A stretch of DNA of 64,000 nucleotides from UBA5704 sp036264355 (GTDB lineage: Bacteria > Acidobacteriota > Thermoanaerobaculia > Multivoradales > UBA5704). A model generated the notes under the pieces. It did no database searches, had not been told where the DNA came from, and saw nothing but the letters and a program-made list of their open reading frames with translations. The DNA is taken from positions 5,444 through 69,443 of the forward strand of contig DATARD010000403.1 in assembly GCA_036264355.1 (NCBI GenBank), in the 5' to 3' direction. The position numbers and the translations under genes were made by a program. Below are positions 32,169 to 40,497 of this stretch, one piece after another (within the stretch, counting starts at the first letter, position 1; every line of letters starts with the position of its first letter).

Positions 32169-35100
32169 GACATACCATCGTTCTCGTTCTCTCCACGCTC
32201 CTTGTGACACCGTGGAGCTCCGCTCCCGCGGCACCTCCCGCAAAGCCTGTGGCCATCATCTTTGCCCTGAGCGGCGAAGTCTTCCGCACCGATCCGGGGC
32301 AGCCGCGCCGCGCCGCCAATCTGTTCGATCTCCTGCCCGCCGGAACAGCCCTCGAAACCGGCCCCGGCTCTCATCTCGCCCTGGCCTTCGCAACCGGCCG
32401 GCGCTGGGAGCTCGGAGGCGGTGCGCGGGTGACCCTGGGGACGACGGATCTGACCGACCGTTCGGGCGATGTGCGATCTCTTCCCAAGCTCCCCCGGCTC
32501 CCTCGTCTCGCGCCCATTCGCAAGGAAGACCACGCCGGACAGAAAGCCGGCGCCGTGACCATCCGCGGCGAACGGATCGCCGGCCTCTATCCCGGCCGCG
32601 GCGCAACGGCCTTGGCGGAAGCGACCGTGCTGCGGTTTCAGATGGTCGATCCGGGGGCACGCTACCAAGTCGAGGTGCAGGATGGACACGGCGCCGTGGT
32701 TTTTTCCGCGGTGACCTCCGACACAGCCGTGAAAGTGCCTGCGGACCATCTCCGGCCGGGAGCGTCCTACCACTGGGCCGTGCGGACGCTGGGCCGGCCT
32801 TGGGGCGACGCCCACGGCGAGACCAGCTTCAGGACCCTGGATCGAGACACGGCGCAATGCCGCGAAGCTCTGCGCCGCGCCGCGTCCCGCCATAAAGATC
32901 TGACCGCTCTCCTCGCCGGGATCGACAAACAGATCGGGCTCCTCGCCGAAGCCCGGGATGAGCTCCGGACGGCTGCAGCGGCATCGCCCGAAGACAGCGG
33001 CCTGCGCACAGCGCTCGCGCAGACCGAGGAGGAAGTCGATCAGGATGGTGAGACTGGCGCTCCTCCGTCCGATCCGCCGGAGCCCGGCATGATCGTCGAG
33101 GAGGTCAAACCCGGAGCCGCCGCCGCGCGCGCGGGCCTCGTTCCGGGAGATCTGCTCCAGCGCTGGGAGCGGGCCGCCTCTCCCCCCGCCAATCCGCTCC
33201 CCGCAGAAGGACGGCTGGACTCGCCTTTCGACCTCACCGAGGTGGAGGACGAGCAGGCGCCCCGGGGAGCGATCCGCCTCACCGGCCTGCGAGAGGGCGC
33301 GGCGCACCGTTGGGAGCTTCCCCCGGGAGACTGGGAGCTGCGCGCCCGGCCGCTCTGGCCTGGTGCGCAACTCGGCGACTATGAGCGCGGCCGGCGGTCG
33401 ATCGCCGCCGGCAACGTCACGGAAGGGATCGCCGCATGGCAACAGATGGGATCCCGGCTGGCGGCGGACGGCGAGGCCGAGAGCTCGGCCTGGTTGTTCC
33501 GGCGCATCGCCGAAGCACAGATCGAGAACGGGGACCGCGCTGGAGCGAAGGCCACCTACGAAAACCTTCTGGCGACGCTCGGCCCCCTCGGTTCCCCCGC
33601 GATCGTCGCTCAGTTGCGGGGCAAGCTCGCCGGGAACCTGCGGGAGATGGGTGGCCTCGAGCGTTCCGTCGAGCTGTTCCGCGAAGCTCTGGAGGCTCGC
33701 CGGAGCGCCATCCCCGAGAGCATCACCGAAGCTCGCCTGCTGAGCGGGCTGGGCCGGGCACTGGCGATGCAAGGCGACTTGCAGTCGGCACAACGGCAGC
33801 TTTCCAACGCCCTCTCCCTCTGCGAACGGCTCGCGCCGGGAAGCCTCGTCGTCTCGCAGATGCTCGGCAATCTCGGGATCATCGAGGGTCACCTCGGGAA
33901 CCTGCCGGCGGCCGAAGACCTTCAGCGGCGCGCTCTGGAAATCGATCGGAAACTGAATCCGGAGAGTCTCGGCGTCGCCAACGACCTGACCAACCTGGCC
34001 GGCCTCGAGCGCTCTCGCCGTGACTTCGCGGCCGCTGCCGAGGATTACACACAGGCCCTCTCGCTGCGCGAACAACTCGATCCGGACAGCTCCAGCGTCG
34101 CGACGGCCCTGGACAATCTCGCCGGCGTGCTGTTGAGTCGGGACGATCCTGCCACCGCTGAGGCCTCGGCGGCGTTCGAACGCAGCCTCGTCCTCCGGCG
34201 GCGGTTGCACCAGAGCGACCGCGAGATCGTGGATACGCTCATCGGGCTCGGAACCGCCGCCTGGGCGCGCCACGACGATGCGCCTGCGGAACAATGGTTG
34301 CGGCACGCTTTGGCGATCGATGAGAAAGAGAGCCCAGACTCACTTGAATACGCGACCGTGCTCAACAATCTTGCCGACGTGCTCCTCGATCAGGGCCGGT
34401 TGGCGGAAGCCGAGAGCCTTTGCCGGCGCGCCCTCGTGATCTTTCAAAACCGCGCACCGAGTACCGGCCAAGAGGCGACAGCCGACCGTGACCTCGCCGT
34501 GATCGTGCGCCGGGCGGGCCGGGCCGGCGAGGCCCGCGCGCTCTACGAACAGGCGCTCCTCGCGATCGACAGGGTCGGCTGGCAGTTGGCCGGCTCCGGA
34601 CAGGGGCGGTCCGCGCTTCTCTCATCCTACGCCTCCTACTACCGTGAGGCGGTGGACCTGCTCGTCGAGCTCGGCCGGCCGGAGGAGGCCTTCGCGGTTC
34701 TCGAACGCTCTCGCGCCCGCGACCTGCTCGGGCTGCTCGCGGAGCGCAAGCTGAATTTCGAGGGTACTATTCCGAAGGATCTCGAAAGCGAACGTCTCAC
34801 CGCCAACGCCGACTACGAGCATGTCCTGGCACGATTCGCCGCTCTGTCCGGAGACAGCCCTCCGGCGGAACGCAAGGAGCTGCAAACACGGCTGGACGAG
34901 GCACGCCTCCACCAGGATGTCGTCCGTTCAAAGATCCGGGCTACCTCGCCACGCCTCGCCGCCCTGCGCGACCCGGAGCCGCTCAGGCTCACGGCCGTCT
35001 CCGAGGCGCTCGATCCCGGGACCGCGCTGCTGTCCTATTCGATCGGAGACGAACGGAGCTATCTCTTCGTCATCGGCCCGGGCCGCGATCACTTCGCCGT

Positions 35101-36097
35101 CTTTCCCCTCCCGGCAGGCCAGAAAACCCTTCGCGAGGAGGTGCGCCGGCTGCGCGCCCTGATCGACCAAAGAGAGGGTGGAGCGCAGGCCTTCTTGCGC
35201 GCCGCTGGTCGCCTGACCTCTCTCCTGCTCGCGCCTGCCGCGCGAGAGATCGCCACAGCGGACCGTCTTCTGGTGGTGCCGGACGGGCCTCTCCATCTCT
35301 TGCCCTTCGCCGCCCTGGGCGACCCCTCGGCGCCGCGGTTCCTGGCCGAATCGAAACCCATTCACACGGCGGCTTCGGCGACCCTGTTCGCCGAGCTCAA
35401 AAACCATCGCCGCGCGAACCGTGCACCGCGTCTGCTCGCCTTCGGCGATCCTGTCTATCCCGCCGCCGCTCCATCGCACGATCCGGTGCTGCGCGGCGCT
35501 GTTCGCGAGGGTCTGCGGCTCGATCCCCTCCCTGGTACGAGAGCCGAGGTCCAAGCTCTCGGCGCGCTCTTCCCCGACGATGCGCAGATCTTCTTGGGCG
35601 CCGAGGCCACCGAAGAGCGCGCCAAGGCCGCCGGACCGGAGCGGACCTTCGTCCACTTCGCCTGCCACGCTCTCGTCAACGAGCGCTTTCCCCTCGAATC
35701 GGCCCTCGTGCTCTCCATCCCCGAGCACCCCCGCGAGGGACAGGACAACGGTCTTCTCCAAGCCTGGGAGATCTTCGAGCAGGTACGCCTCGACGCCGAT
35801 CTCGTCACTCTCGCAGCCTGCGACAGCGCTCTCGGCAAGGAACAGGCCGGCGAAGGCCTCCTCGGCCTGACCCGGGCCTTCCAGTACGCCGGCGCACGCT
35901 CGGTCGTCGCCTCGCTCTGGAGCGTCGACGATTCGTCGACGAGCGTGCTGATGAAACGATTCTACGGTCATCTGAAACTGGGGGAGACTAAGGACGAAGC
36001 GCTGCGGGCGGCGCAGCTCGATCTCATTCGCGGCCCGGCAGCGATCTCTCATCCCTATCATTGGGCCGCCTTTCAGCTCACAGGCGACTGGAAGTGA
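32165..36097 (+). CDS. Secreted FecR-PDZ-TPR-CHAT protease
   Basis: 1310 residues. A signal peptide (MRHTIVLVLSTLLVTPWSSAPA) precedes a FecR-like barrel (IFALSGEVFRTDPGQ, LLPAGTALETGPGSHLALAF). A coiled region and a PDZ-like domain (GMIVEEVKPGAAAARAGLVPGDLL, about 300-325) follow, then a long TPR solenoid (about 385-840; for example LSGLGRALAMQGDLQSAQRQLSNAL). The C-terminal CHAT domain has both catalytic residues: His1168 in HFACHALVN and Cys1219 in TLAACDSALG, and ends HPYHWAAFQLTGDW. CHAT is a caspase/separase-fold protease. Export of a CHAT protease with a PDZ domain, coupled to a CHASE2 kinase, suggests an envelope-signalling role. The TPR segment probably presents the substrate. Confidence 0.92.
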   Translation: MRHTIVLVLSTLLVTPWSSAPAAPPAKPVAIIFALSGEVFRTDPGQPRRAANLFDLLPAGTALETGPGSHLALAFATGRRWELGGGARVTLGTTDLTDRSGDVRSLPKLPRLPRLAPIRKEDHAGQKAGAVTIRGERIAGLYPGRGATALAEATVLRFQMVDPGARYQVEVQDGHGAVVFSAVTSDTAVKVPADHLRPGASYHWAVRTLGRPWGDAHGETSFRTLDRDTAQCREALRRAASRHKDLTALLAGIDKQIGLLAEARDELRTAAAASPEDSGLRTALAQTEEEVDQDGETGAPPSDPPEPGMIVEEVKPGAAAARAGLVPGDLLQRWERAASPPANPLPAEGRLDSPFDLTEVEDEQAPRGAIRLTGLREGAAHRWELPPGDWELRARPLWPGAQLGDYERGRRSIAAGNVTEGIAAWQQMGSRLAADGEAESSAWLFRRIAEAQIENGDRAGAKATYENLLATLGPLGSPAIVAQLRGKLAGNLREMGGLERSVELFREALEARRSAIPESITEARLLSGLGRALAMQGDLQSAQRQLSNALSLCERLAPGSLVVSQMLGNLGIIEGHLGNLPAAEDLQRRALEIDRKLNPESLGVANDLTNLAGLERSRRDFAAAAEDYTQALSLREQLDPDSSSVATALDNLAGVLLSRDDPATAEASAAFERSLVLRRRLHQSDREIVDTLIGLGTAAWARHDDAPAEQWLRHALAIDEKESPDSLEYATVLNNLADVLLDQGRLAEAESLCRRALVIFQNRAPSTGQEATADRDLAVIVRRAGRAGEARALYEQALLAIDRVGWQLAGSGQGRSALLSSYASYYREAVDLLVELGRPEEAFAVLERSRARDLLGLLAERKLNFEGTIPKDLESERLTANADYEHVLARFAALSGDSPPAERKELQTRLDEARLHQDVVRSKIRATSPRLAALRDPEPLRLTAVSEALDPGTALLSYSIGDERSYLFVIGPGRDHFAVFPLPAGQKTLREEVRRLRALIDQREGGAQAFLRAAGRLTSLLLAPAAREIATADRLLVVPDGPLHLLPFAALGDPSAPRFLAESKPIHTAASATLFAELKNHRRANRAPRLLAFGDPVYPAAAPSHDPVLRGAVREGLRLDPLPGTRAEVQALGALFPDDAQIFLGAEATEERAKAAGPERTFVHFACHALVNERFPLESALVLSIPEHPREGQDNGLLQAWEIFEQVRLDADLVTLAACDSALGKEQAGEGLLGLTRAFQYAGARSVVASLWSVDDSSTSVLMKRFYGHLKLGETKDEALRAAQLDLIRGPAAISHPYHWAAFQLTGDWK

Positions 36098-36111
36098 GTA
36101 TCCATTCCTCT

Positions 36112-36150
36112 GGCCCATCAGCCTTCCAACTCTCCGGCGACTGGCAGTAG
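36112..36150 (+). pseudogene. Remnant of a second CHAT C-terminus
   Basis: Just after the CHAT gene stop the sequence encodes S-A-F-Q-L-S-G-D-W-Q followed by TAG at 36148-36150. It parallels the A-A-F-Q-L-T-G-D-W-K stop end of the intact gene. About two thirds of the 30 aligned bases match. Best explained as the tail of a deleted tandem CHAT gene. Confidence 0.5.
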
Positions 36151-36152
36151 AC

Positions 36153-36206
36153 GTTCCAGATTTGGAACCGCCCTGCCCGTCTCCCTCGCCGTTCCATAAA
36201 TGGAAC
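36153..36206. promoter_or_regulatory. Two perfect 16-bp palindromes GTTCCA-N4-TGGAAC
   Basis: Site 1 is GTTCCA-GATT-TGGAAC (36153-36168); site 2 is GTTCCA-TAAA-TGGAAC (36191-36206), with centres 38 bases apart. Both half-sites are exact in both copies and the spacer is four bases each time. They lie between the CHAT operon and the beta-helix gene at 36401, about 195 bases before its start. This looks like a paired operator for a dimeric regulator. Confidence 0.55.
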
Positions 36207-36400
36207 CCGTCCCCGCCGAGGAGAGGCCCAGAAGTGGGACGCTCTCCTCACGCCTGATTCAGATCTCCTTTGGTTGCCATCAGTTGCGCGCCGACGCAGA
36301 CGGGCACGCCGGTTGCCCTCTCCGCGGTTCTGGGCACACGCGCCAACAGTCGCCGTCCGCCCCGACAGTTCCATCGAACTAGATGTGAAAGGAGAAAAAA

Positions 36401-37489
36401 GTGAAAAGAAGAGTTTGGAGCACCGGTCTCATTCTGGCTCTCGCCGCGCTGACAACCCCTCTGACCGCTGGCGCCGTCCAGGTGGTCAATCTCAACGCCG
36501 ACCCGACGCCGACCGCGGGCGGTACCGCGCTCTGGATCACACTGATCAACATCACCGACAATTCGGCCGCCAAACCCTATCTGATTACCCTCGATCCCGG
36601 TGTGTACGATCTCGGTGACACAAGGCTGCAACTGAAGCCCTGGGTGGACATCCAAGGCTCAGGACAGGGGAACACGATCATCCAGGGGTACGGCAACCCG
36701 ACGCCGGGTGATCTTCTCAATGGCGTCCTCAAGGGAGCCAGCTCGATGGAACTGCGCAACCTCCAGGTCAAGTGCGTCGGCGGGGCCGGGAGGGTCTGTA
36801 TCGGGCTGTACAACGGCTTGGCTTCCCCGACGCTGCGCAACGTCACGATCAACGTGAGCGGCGGCGACGCCACCTGGGGCATCCGCAACAACGGAAGCAG
36901 CCCCCTGATCGAAGATTCGACGATCGCCGTCAGCGGAGGCGCGAGCGGATATGGGATCGTCAACACTTCAGGGTCGGCGGCAAAACCGACCGTCCGGCGC
37001 TCGGTCATCGGCGTCTCGGGGGCTTCGTCGGCCTTCGGCATCTACAACGACCTCTCCGGCATGCCGTCCGAGGTGCGGGATACGAAAATTACGGTCTCCG
37101 GGACCAACGAGGCTTACGGTTTCTATCTCAACTCCAGCAATGGCTCCAACATCGGCAGCCTGACCGCCTCCACCCTTTCGGCCAGTAGCGCGACCACCAA
37201 CTACGGTGTCTTCTTCGGTGGCACCGGCACCGATTCGTTGACGGTGGACAACAGCCAGATTGCAGCGAGCGGTGGTACATCGAGCTACGGCCTCTACATC
37301 AACATTGCAGGCTTGACGCTCCGAAACTCCACCGTCTCCGGCGCGACCCGGAGCGTGAAAACCTATTCCAACACGCCGAAGATCGGATTGACTCAACTCT
37401 CCGGCGCCTTTGAGCCGAGCGGCCTTTCCGCTTGCGCAGGCGTCTACAATTCAAACCTCACCTTCTTCGCCGGCCCCAACTGCCCGTAA
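36401..37489 (+). CDS. Secreted right-handed beta-helix protein
   Basis: 362 residues from a GTG at 36401, chosen for the strong AAAGGAG seven bases upstream. The signal peptide is VKRRVWSTGLILALAALTTPLTAGA. The rest is a parallel beta-helix: LITLDPGVYDLGDTRLQLKPWVDIQGSGQGNTIIQG is a pectate-lyase-like first turn, followed by regular rungs such as LRNVTINVSGGDATWGIRNNGSSPLIEDSTIAVSGG, each about 24-36 residues with a recurring S-G-A/G-x-Y/W-G-I/F-x-N ladder. The family covers polysaccharide lyases and adhesins; no catalytic triad can be named. The cysteines are few (C-V-G-G and near the C-terminus). Confidence 0.75.
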   Translation: MKRRVWSTGLILALAALTTPLTAGAVQVVNLNADPTPTAGGTALWITLINITDNSAAKPYLITLDPGVYDLGDTRLQLKPWVDIQGSGQGNTIIQGYGNPTPGDLLNGVLKGASSMELRNLQVKCVGGAGRVCIGLYNGLASPTLRNVTINVSGGDATWGIRNNGSSPLIEDSTIAVSGGASGYGIVNTSGSAAKPTVRRSVIGVSGASSAFGIYNDLSGMPSEVRDTKITVSGTNEAYGFYLNSSNGSNIGSLTASTLSASSATTNYGVFFGGTGTDSLTVDNSQIAASGGTSSYGLYINIAGLTLRNSTVSGATRSVKTYSNTPKIGLTQLSGAFEPSGLSACAGVYNSNLTFFAGPNCP

Positions 37490-37597
37490 AGCGGTCGATT
37501 CGTCCGCGACGCTCCAGAGCGAGGAATGTCCTCCCGGATGGAGAGGAGATTGCGCTGGATGGCGGACGGAGCCTCAGACATCACGAAAGGAGATATC

Positions 37598-37984
37598 ATG
37601 ACCAGACCTCTCACCCATCGCCTCGCCGGTGCCGCCGTCCTCCTGGTCGCGCTCACAGTCCTCGCCCGGCCCGCCGCGGCCTTGCCCGTACCCTCGACTC
37701 CGGGGGAAATGATCGAGGAGCTGAACGCCGCGTTGAACGGTCAGGCTGAGATCTACAACTGGAGGAGCAAGCTCGATCCGACCTACAACAGTTGGAAAGT
37801 CGGCGGCAGCCAGAACCTGCCGGTGATCGCCTCCGCGATCGGGCTCATCCGCGGCGGTCTGTTTCCCCCGTTCCGCCGCCGGAGCAATGAACCTCTCAGC
37901 TTCTCGCTCAGCCAGCCGTCAGCCCCCGCGCGGAGCAGGAGTTGGGAAAGCATATCGGATCAGGCTCGCTCCTCGTCATTATAG
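37598..37984 (+). CDS. Small exported protein, possibly frameshifted near its C-terminus
   Basis: 128 residues from the ATG at 37598 (GAAAGGAG upstream). Signal peptide: MTRPLTHRLAGAAVLLVALTVLARPAAA. The mature part begins LPVPSTPGEMIEELNAALNGQAEIYNW and SWKVGGSQNLPVIASAIGLIRGGLFPP. After about residue 95 the frame becomes Ser/Arg-rich. In the next frame the same stretch reads AEQELGKHIGSGSLLVIIEKTAGALIVVNPQNF, which looks more like protein, so a one-base shift near 37905-37940 is likely. I do not recognise the family. It is probably cotranscribed with the beta-helix gene 108 bases upstream. Confidence 0.5.
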   Translation: MTRPLTHRLAGAAVLLVALTVLARPAAALPVPSTPGEMIEELNAALNGQAEIYNWRSKLDPTYNSWKVGGSQNLPVIASAIGLIRGGLFPPFRRRSNEPLSFSLSQPSAPARSRSWESISDQARSSSL

Positions 37985-38044
37985 AGAAAACCGCCGGCGC
38001 GCTGATCGTGGTCAACCCTCAAAATTTCCCGAAATTGGCGGCAG

Positions 38045-38093
38045 GTTTCAGATTTGGAACCGCACCGGTGTTTCAAGGGTCCAGAGTTGGAAC
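38045..38093. promoter_or_regulatory. Pair of palindromic operator-like sites upstream of a secreted-protein gene
   Basis: GTTTCA-GATT-TGGAAC at 38045-38060 and GGTCCA-GAGT-TGGAAC at 38078-38093, one left-half mismatch each to GTTCCA-N4-TGGAAC, with perfect right halves and centres 33 bases apart. They precede the gene at 38226 by about 130 bases. The 241-base gap 37985-38225 holds otherwise only the out-of-frame tail of the preceding gene. Confidence 0.45.
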
Positions 38094-38225
38094 CTACCAT
38101 CACCTCTGCGTCGAGTCGGTGCTTGATTCTCAAAGGGTTACGCGCTCCATCCCGCTTGGCGCCGGTGCTGCACAGGCACCCGTGGCAGCTCTGGAATTGC
38201 TCTCCTGGAGAGCGGAAAGGAATGT

Positions 38226-38819
38226 ATGAGAAAGACAATCTCGCTCATGGCCACCGTAGTCGTCCTCGCCCTCTTGACCGCCGCAGGGGCCTCGGCGACG
38301 TGCAGCCCCGACGGCTACTGTCCGTACAATGGCTGCATCGGCTGGTTCAACTGGACCTCTAACACCTACTTCTTTAACGGCGCCTCCTGCTGGACTCTTT
38401 ACGGCAACGCAACGGTCAAGAACGACGGCCTGATGTGTACGGGGAGACCGTATGTGCAGGTCGGCCAAGGACTCAGCTCCGGGTTTCAGCAAGTCGTTCA
38501 CGTCGCGGGGCCCGGAGAACCGAACTACCAGTCCAGCGACCACTTCGAATTCGACTATTCGATCCAGTTCCTCGACCCTCACCACGACGCCTGGGACATC
38601 GTAATGATTGGGCTCTACGACAACAACACCGGTGCCCTTCTCCAGTGGATCACCAGCGTTACAGGCTCTCAGCCGGACCCTAACTGCGGGAACACCTATC
38701 TGGACTTCCACAACTCCTCCTTGATCGGGAAAAACGTGCGGATCGACGTGCAGGCCCGCAATCTCTACGCGGACACCAAGATTCGAGTGAGCGGCCTGGC
38801 CCTCTGGCAGAAGCCGTAG
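38226..38819 (+). CDS. Secreted protein of unknown function, 197 residues
   Basis: The ATG at 38226 follows a GGAAAGGAA ribosome binding site. Signal peptide: MRKTISLMATVVVLALLTAAGASA. The mature protein begins with a cysteine cluster (TCSPDGYCPYNGCIGWFNW) and then looks like an all-beta jelly roll (DGLMCTGRPYVQVGQGLSSGFQQVVHV, SDHFEFDYSIQFLDP, AWDIVMIGLYDN, GKNVRIDVQARNL). Five or more cysteines suggest disulfides. The fold could be a carbohydrate-binding module, but no specific family is recognised. It converges with the sigma-54 activator, leaving six bases between stops. Paired palindromes lie upstream. Confidence 0.65.
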   Translation: MRKTISLMATVVVLALLTAAGASATCSPDGYCPYNGCIGWFNWTSNTYFFNGASCWTLYGNATVKNDGLMCTGRPYVQVGQGLSSGFQQVVHVAGPGEPNYQSSDHFEFDYSIQFLDPHHDAWDIVMIGLYDNNTGALLQWITSVTGSQPDPNCGNTYLDFHNSSLIGKNVRIDVQARNLYADTKIRVSGLALWQKP

Positions 38820-38825
38820 CCCTAG

Positions 38826-40421
38826 TCACTCTCCCGTCGCAATCCCCAAACCCTTCACATAACGGTGGAAGGTGGTCTTGGTGAGCCCCAGGCTCTCCCG
38901 GGCCGCCTTCACACTCCCCCCGTGGCGCTCCAGACGGGCGAGGATCAGCTCGCGCTCGAAGGTGCGCACGGCGTCCTTCATCGAAACCCCGTCCCAGAGG
39001 AGCGGGCCGGCTTTCGGGTTCGGCTCCGCTTGCAGGATCTCTGGCAGGCAGCGCTCCAGGAGGGCGAGGTCGATGCGGGCACCGGGCTGGGCGTGGATGA
39101 GGAAGAGGGAGCAGGCGCGGGCGAGCTCGCGGACGTTGCCGGGCCAGGCGTAGGAGACGAGGGCGCGCAGGGCGTCTTCGCTGAAGCCGAGGGTGGGTTT
39201 GCGGTGCTTCCGTTCGTGATGGCGGCGGAAGTGCTCCAGGAGGAGGGGGATGTCCCACGGGCGCTCGCGCAGCGGCTGGAGATGGATCGTCAGGGTGCGG
39301 AAGCGGTCGTAGAAGTCGGCGCGCAGGGCTCCCGTCTCGACGGCCGCGTCGAGATCGCGGTTGGTGGCGAGCACGACCGCCACGTCGACGCGGTGCTCGC
39401 GGGTGTGGCCCACCGGGACGATGGTGTGGTTTTCGAGCACGCGCAGGAGATGGGCTTGCGCGCGCGGCGACAGCTCGGCGATTTCGTCGAGGAAGAGCAT
39501 GCCGCCGTCGGCGGCGCGGAAGAAGCCGGGCTCGTCGGAAAGAGCGCCGGTGAAGGCGCCTTTCTTGTGACCGAAGAAACGCGAGGCGGCAAGCTCGTCG
39601 GTGATCTCGGCGCAGTTGACCACCACCAGCGGCTTGCGCCGCCGCGCGCTGTAGGCATGGAGATAGCGCGCGATCAGGTCCTTGCCGGTGCCGCGCTCGC
39701 CGAGGAGGAGGATGGGCTCCGGATATTCGGTCTCCAGCGCGGGGATGAAGGTCTCGTGCAGCGAACGGCGGAGCGCCTGGGTGTGCGCCGAGTCGCCGAG
39801 GATCTCCGGCGCGTTGTCGAGCGCTTCGCGGTCCGCCCGCAGGGTCGCCAGCTCGCGGCTCTGGCGTTGGTGGCGGAACCAGAAGCCGAAGATCTTCCCC
39901 ACCGCCGCCGCCCACCCTTCGACCCAGGCGAGGTCGGCACCGCCATAGGCTTCGGTCAAGCCGTTGTTCTGGAAGTAGACCACGGCGAGGACGGCGTCGC
40001 GCAGTGGATCGAGGATCGGCGCGCAGAGGACGCTGTAGGGGCCGCCGGAGAGCGACGGCGTGCGCGCCGCGTCTTCCTTGAGGCGGGGGTCCTCGATCAG
40101 CTCCGGACGTCCGGCGGCGATGACGCGCTGGATGAGCGACGGGCTCACGCCGCGCACCGACTCGCCCCGCTCGCACGCCTCGATCTGCTGCGGCGAGAGG
40201 TTGCCGACCGCGTGGATGGCGCGCAGGCGGGACGGCTCGCCGGGCTCGATGAGCAGGACGAGCGCCTTCTGCGCCCCGAAACCGAGCGCCGCGGCTTCGA
40301 ACGAGGCGTGGAGCGCGGCCTTTTCGTCCCCCTCGTTCCACAGCACGGCGAGGAGCTCGTTCATGGCTCCCAGGAGCTGGGCGTAGTCACGCCCGGGTGG
40401 CGTCGAGAGAGCGGGTGTCAT
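38826..40421 (-). CDS. Sigma-54-dependent transcriptional activator with GAF sensor domain
   Basis: 531 residues. The N-terminal GAF domain (about 15-195) includes LIEPGEPSRLRAIHAVGNL and LCAPILDPLRDAVLAVVYFQ. The AAA+ domain has Walker A LLLGERGTGKDLIARYLH, the sigma-54 contact loop KKGAFTGAL, Walker B GGMLFLDEIAEL and the sensor LATNRDLDAAV. The C-terminal Fis-type HTH is GSVKAARESLGLTKTTFHRYVKGLG. It activates RNA polymerase-sigma54 at distant sites in response to a small molecule bound by GAF. It is divergent from the Mur ligase gene (76 bases between starts). No clear -24/-12 promoter was found nearby. Confidence 0.93.
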   Translation of the reverse strand: MTPALSTPPGRDYAQLLGAMNELLAVLWNEGDEKAALHASFEAAALGFGAQKALVLLIEPGEPSRLRAIHAVGNLSPQQIEACERGESVRGVSPSLIQRVIAAGRPELIEDPRLKEDAARTPSLSGGPYSVLCAPILDPLRDAVLAVVYFQNNGLTEAYGGADLAWVEGWAAAVGKIFGFWFRHQRQSRELATLRADREALDNAPEILGDSAHTQALRRSLHETFIPALETEYPEPILLLGERGTGKDLIARYLHAYSARRRKPLVVVNCAEITDELAASRFFGHKKGAFTGALSDEPGFFRAADGGMLFLDEIAELSPRAQAHLLRVLENHTIVPVGHTREHRVDVAVVLATNRDLDAAVETGALRADFYDRFRTLTIHLQPLRERPWDIPLLLEHFRRHHERKHRKPTLGFSEDALRALVSYAWPGNVRELARACSLFLIHAQPGARIDLALLERCLPEILQAEPNPKAGPLLWDGVSMKDAVRTFERELILARLERHGGSVKAARESLGLTKTTFHRYVKGLGIATGE

Positions 40422-40497
40422 CTCGGTAAACTATCAGAGTGGGTCGGAGGCACCCGGTTGGTGTATTCTCCCTCTCTCCAGAAACGGATTTCAGAAA

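Noticed and set aside
36153..36170. Sigma-54 (-24/-12) promoter reading of the TGGAAC motif
   Set aside because: A sigma-54 activator is nearby, but no copy has a GC dinucleotide at the required 10-base spacing after GG, whereas the palindromic symmetry is perfect.
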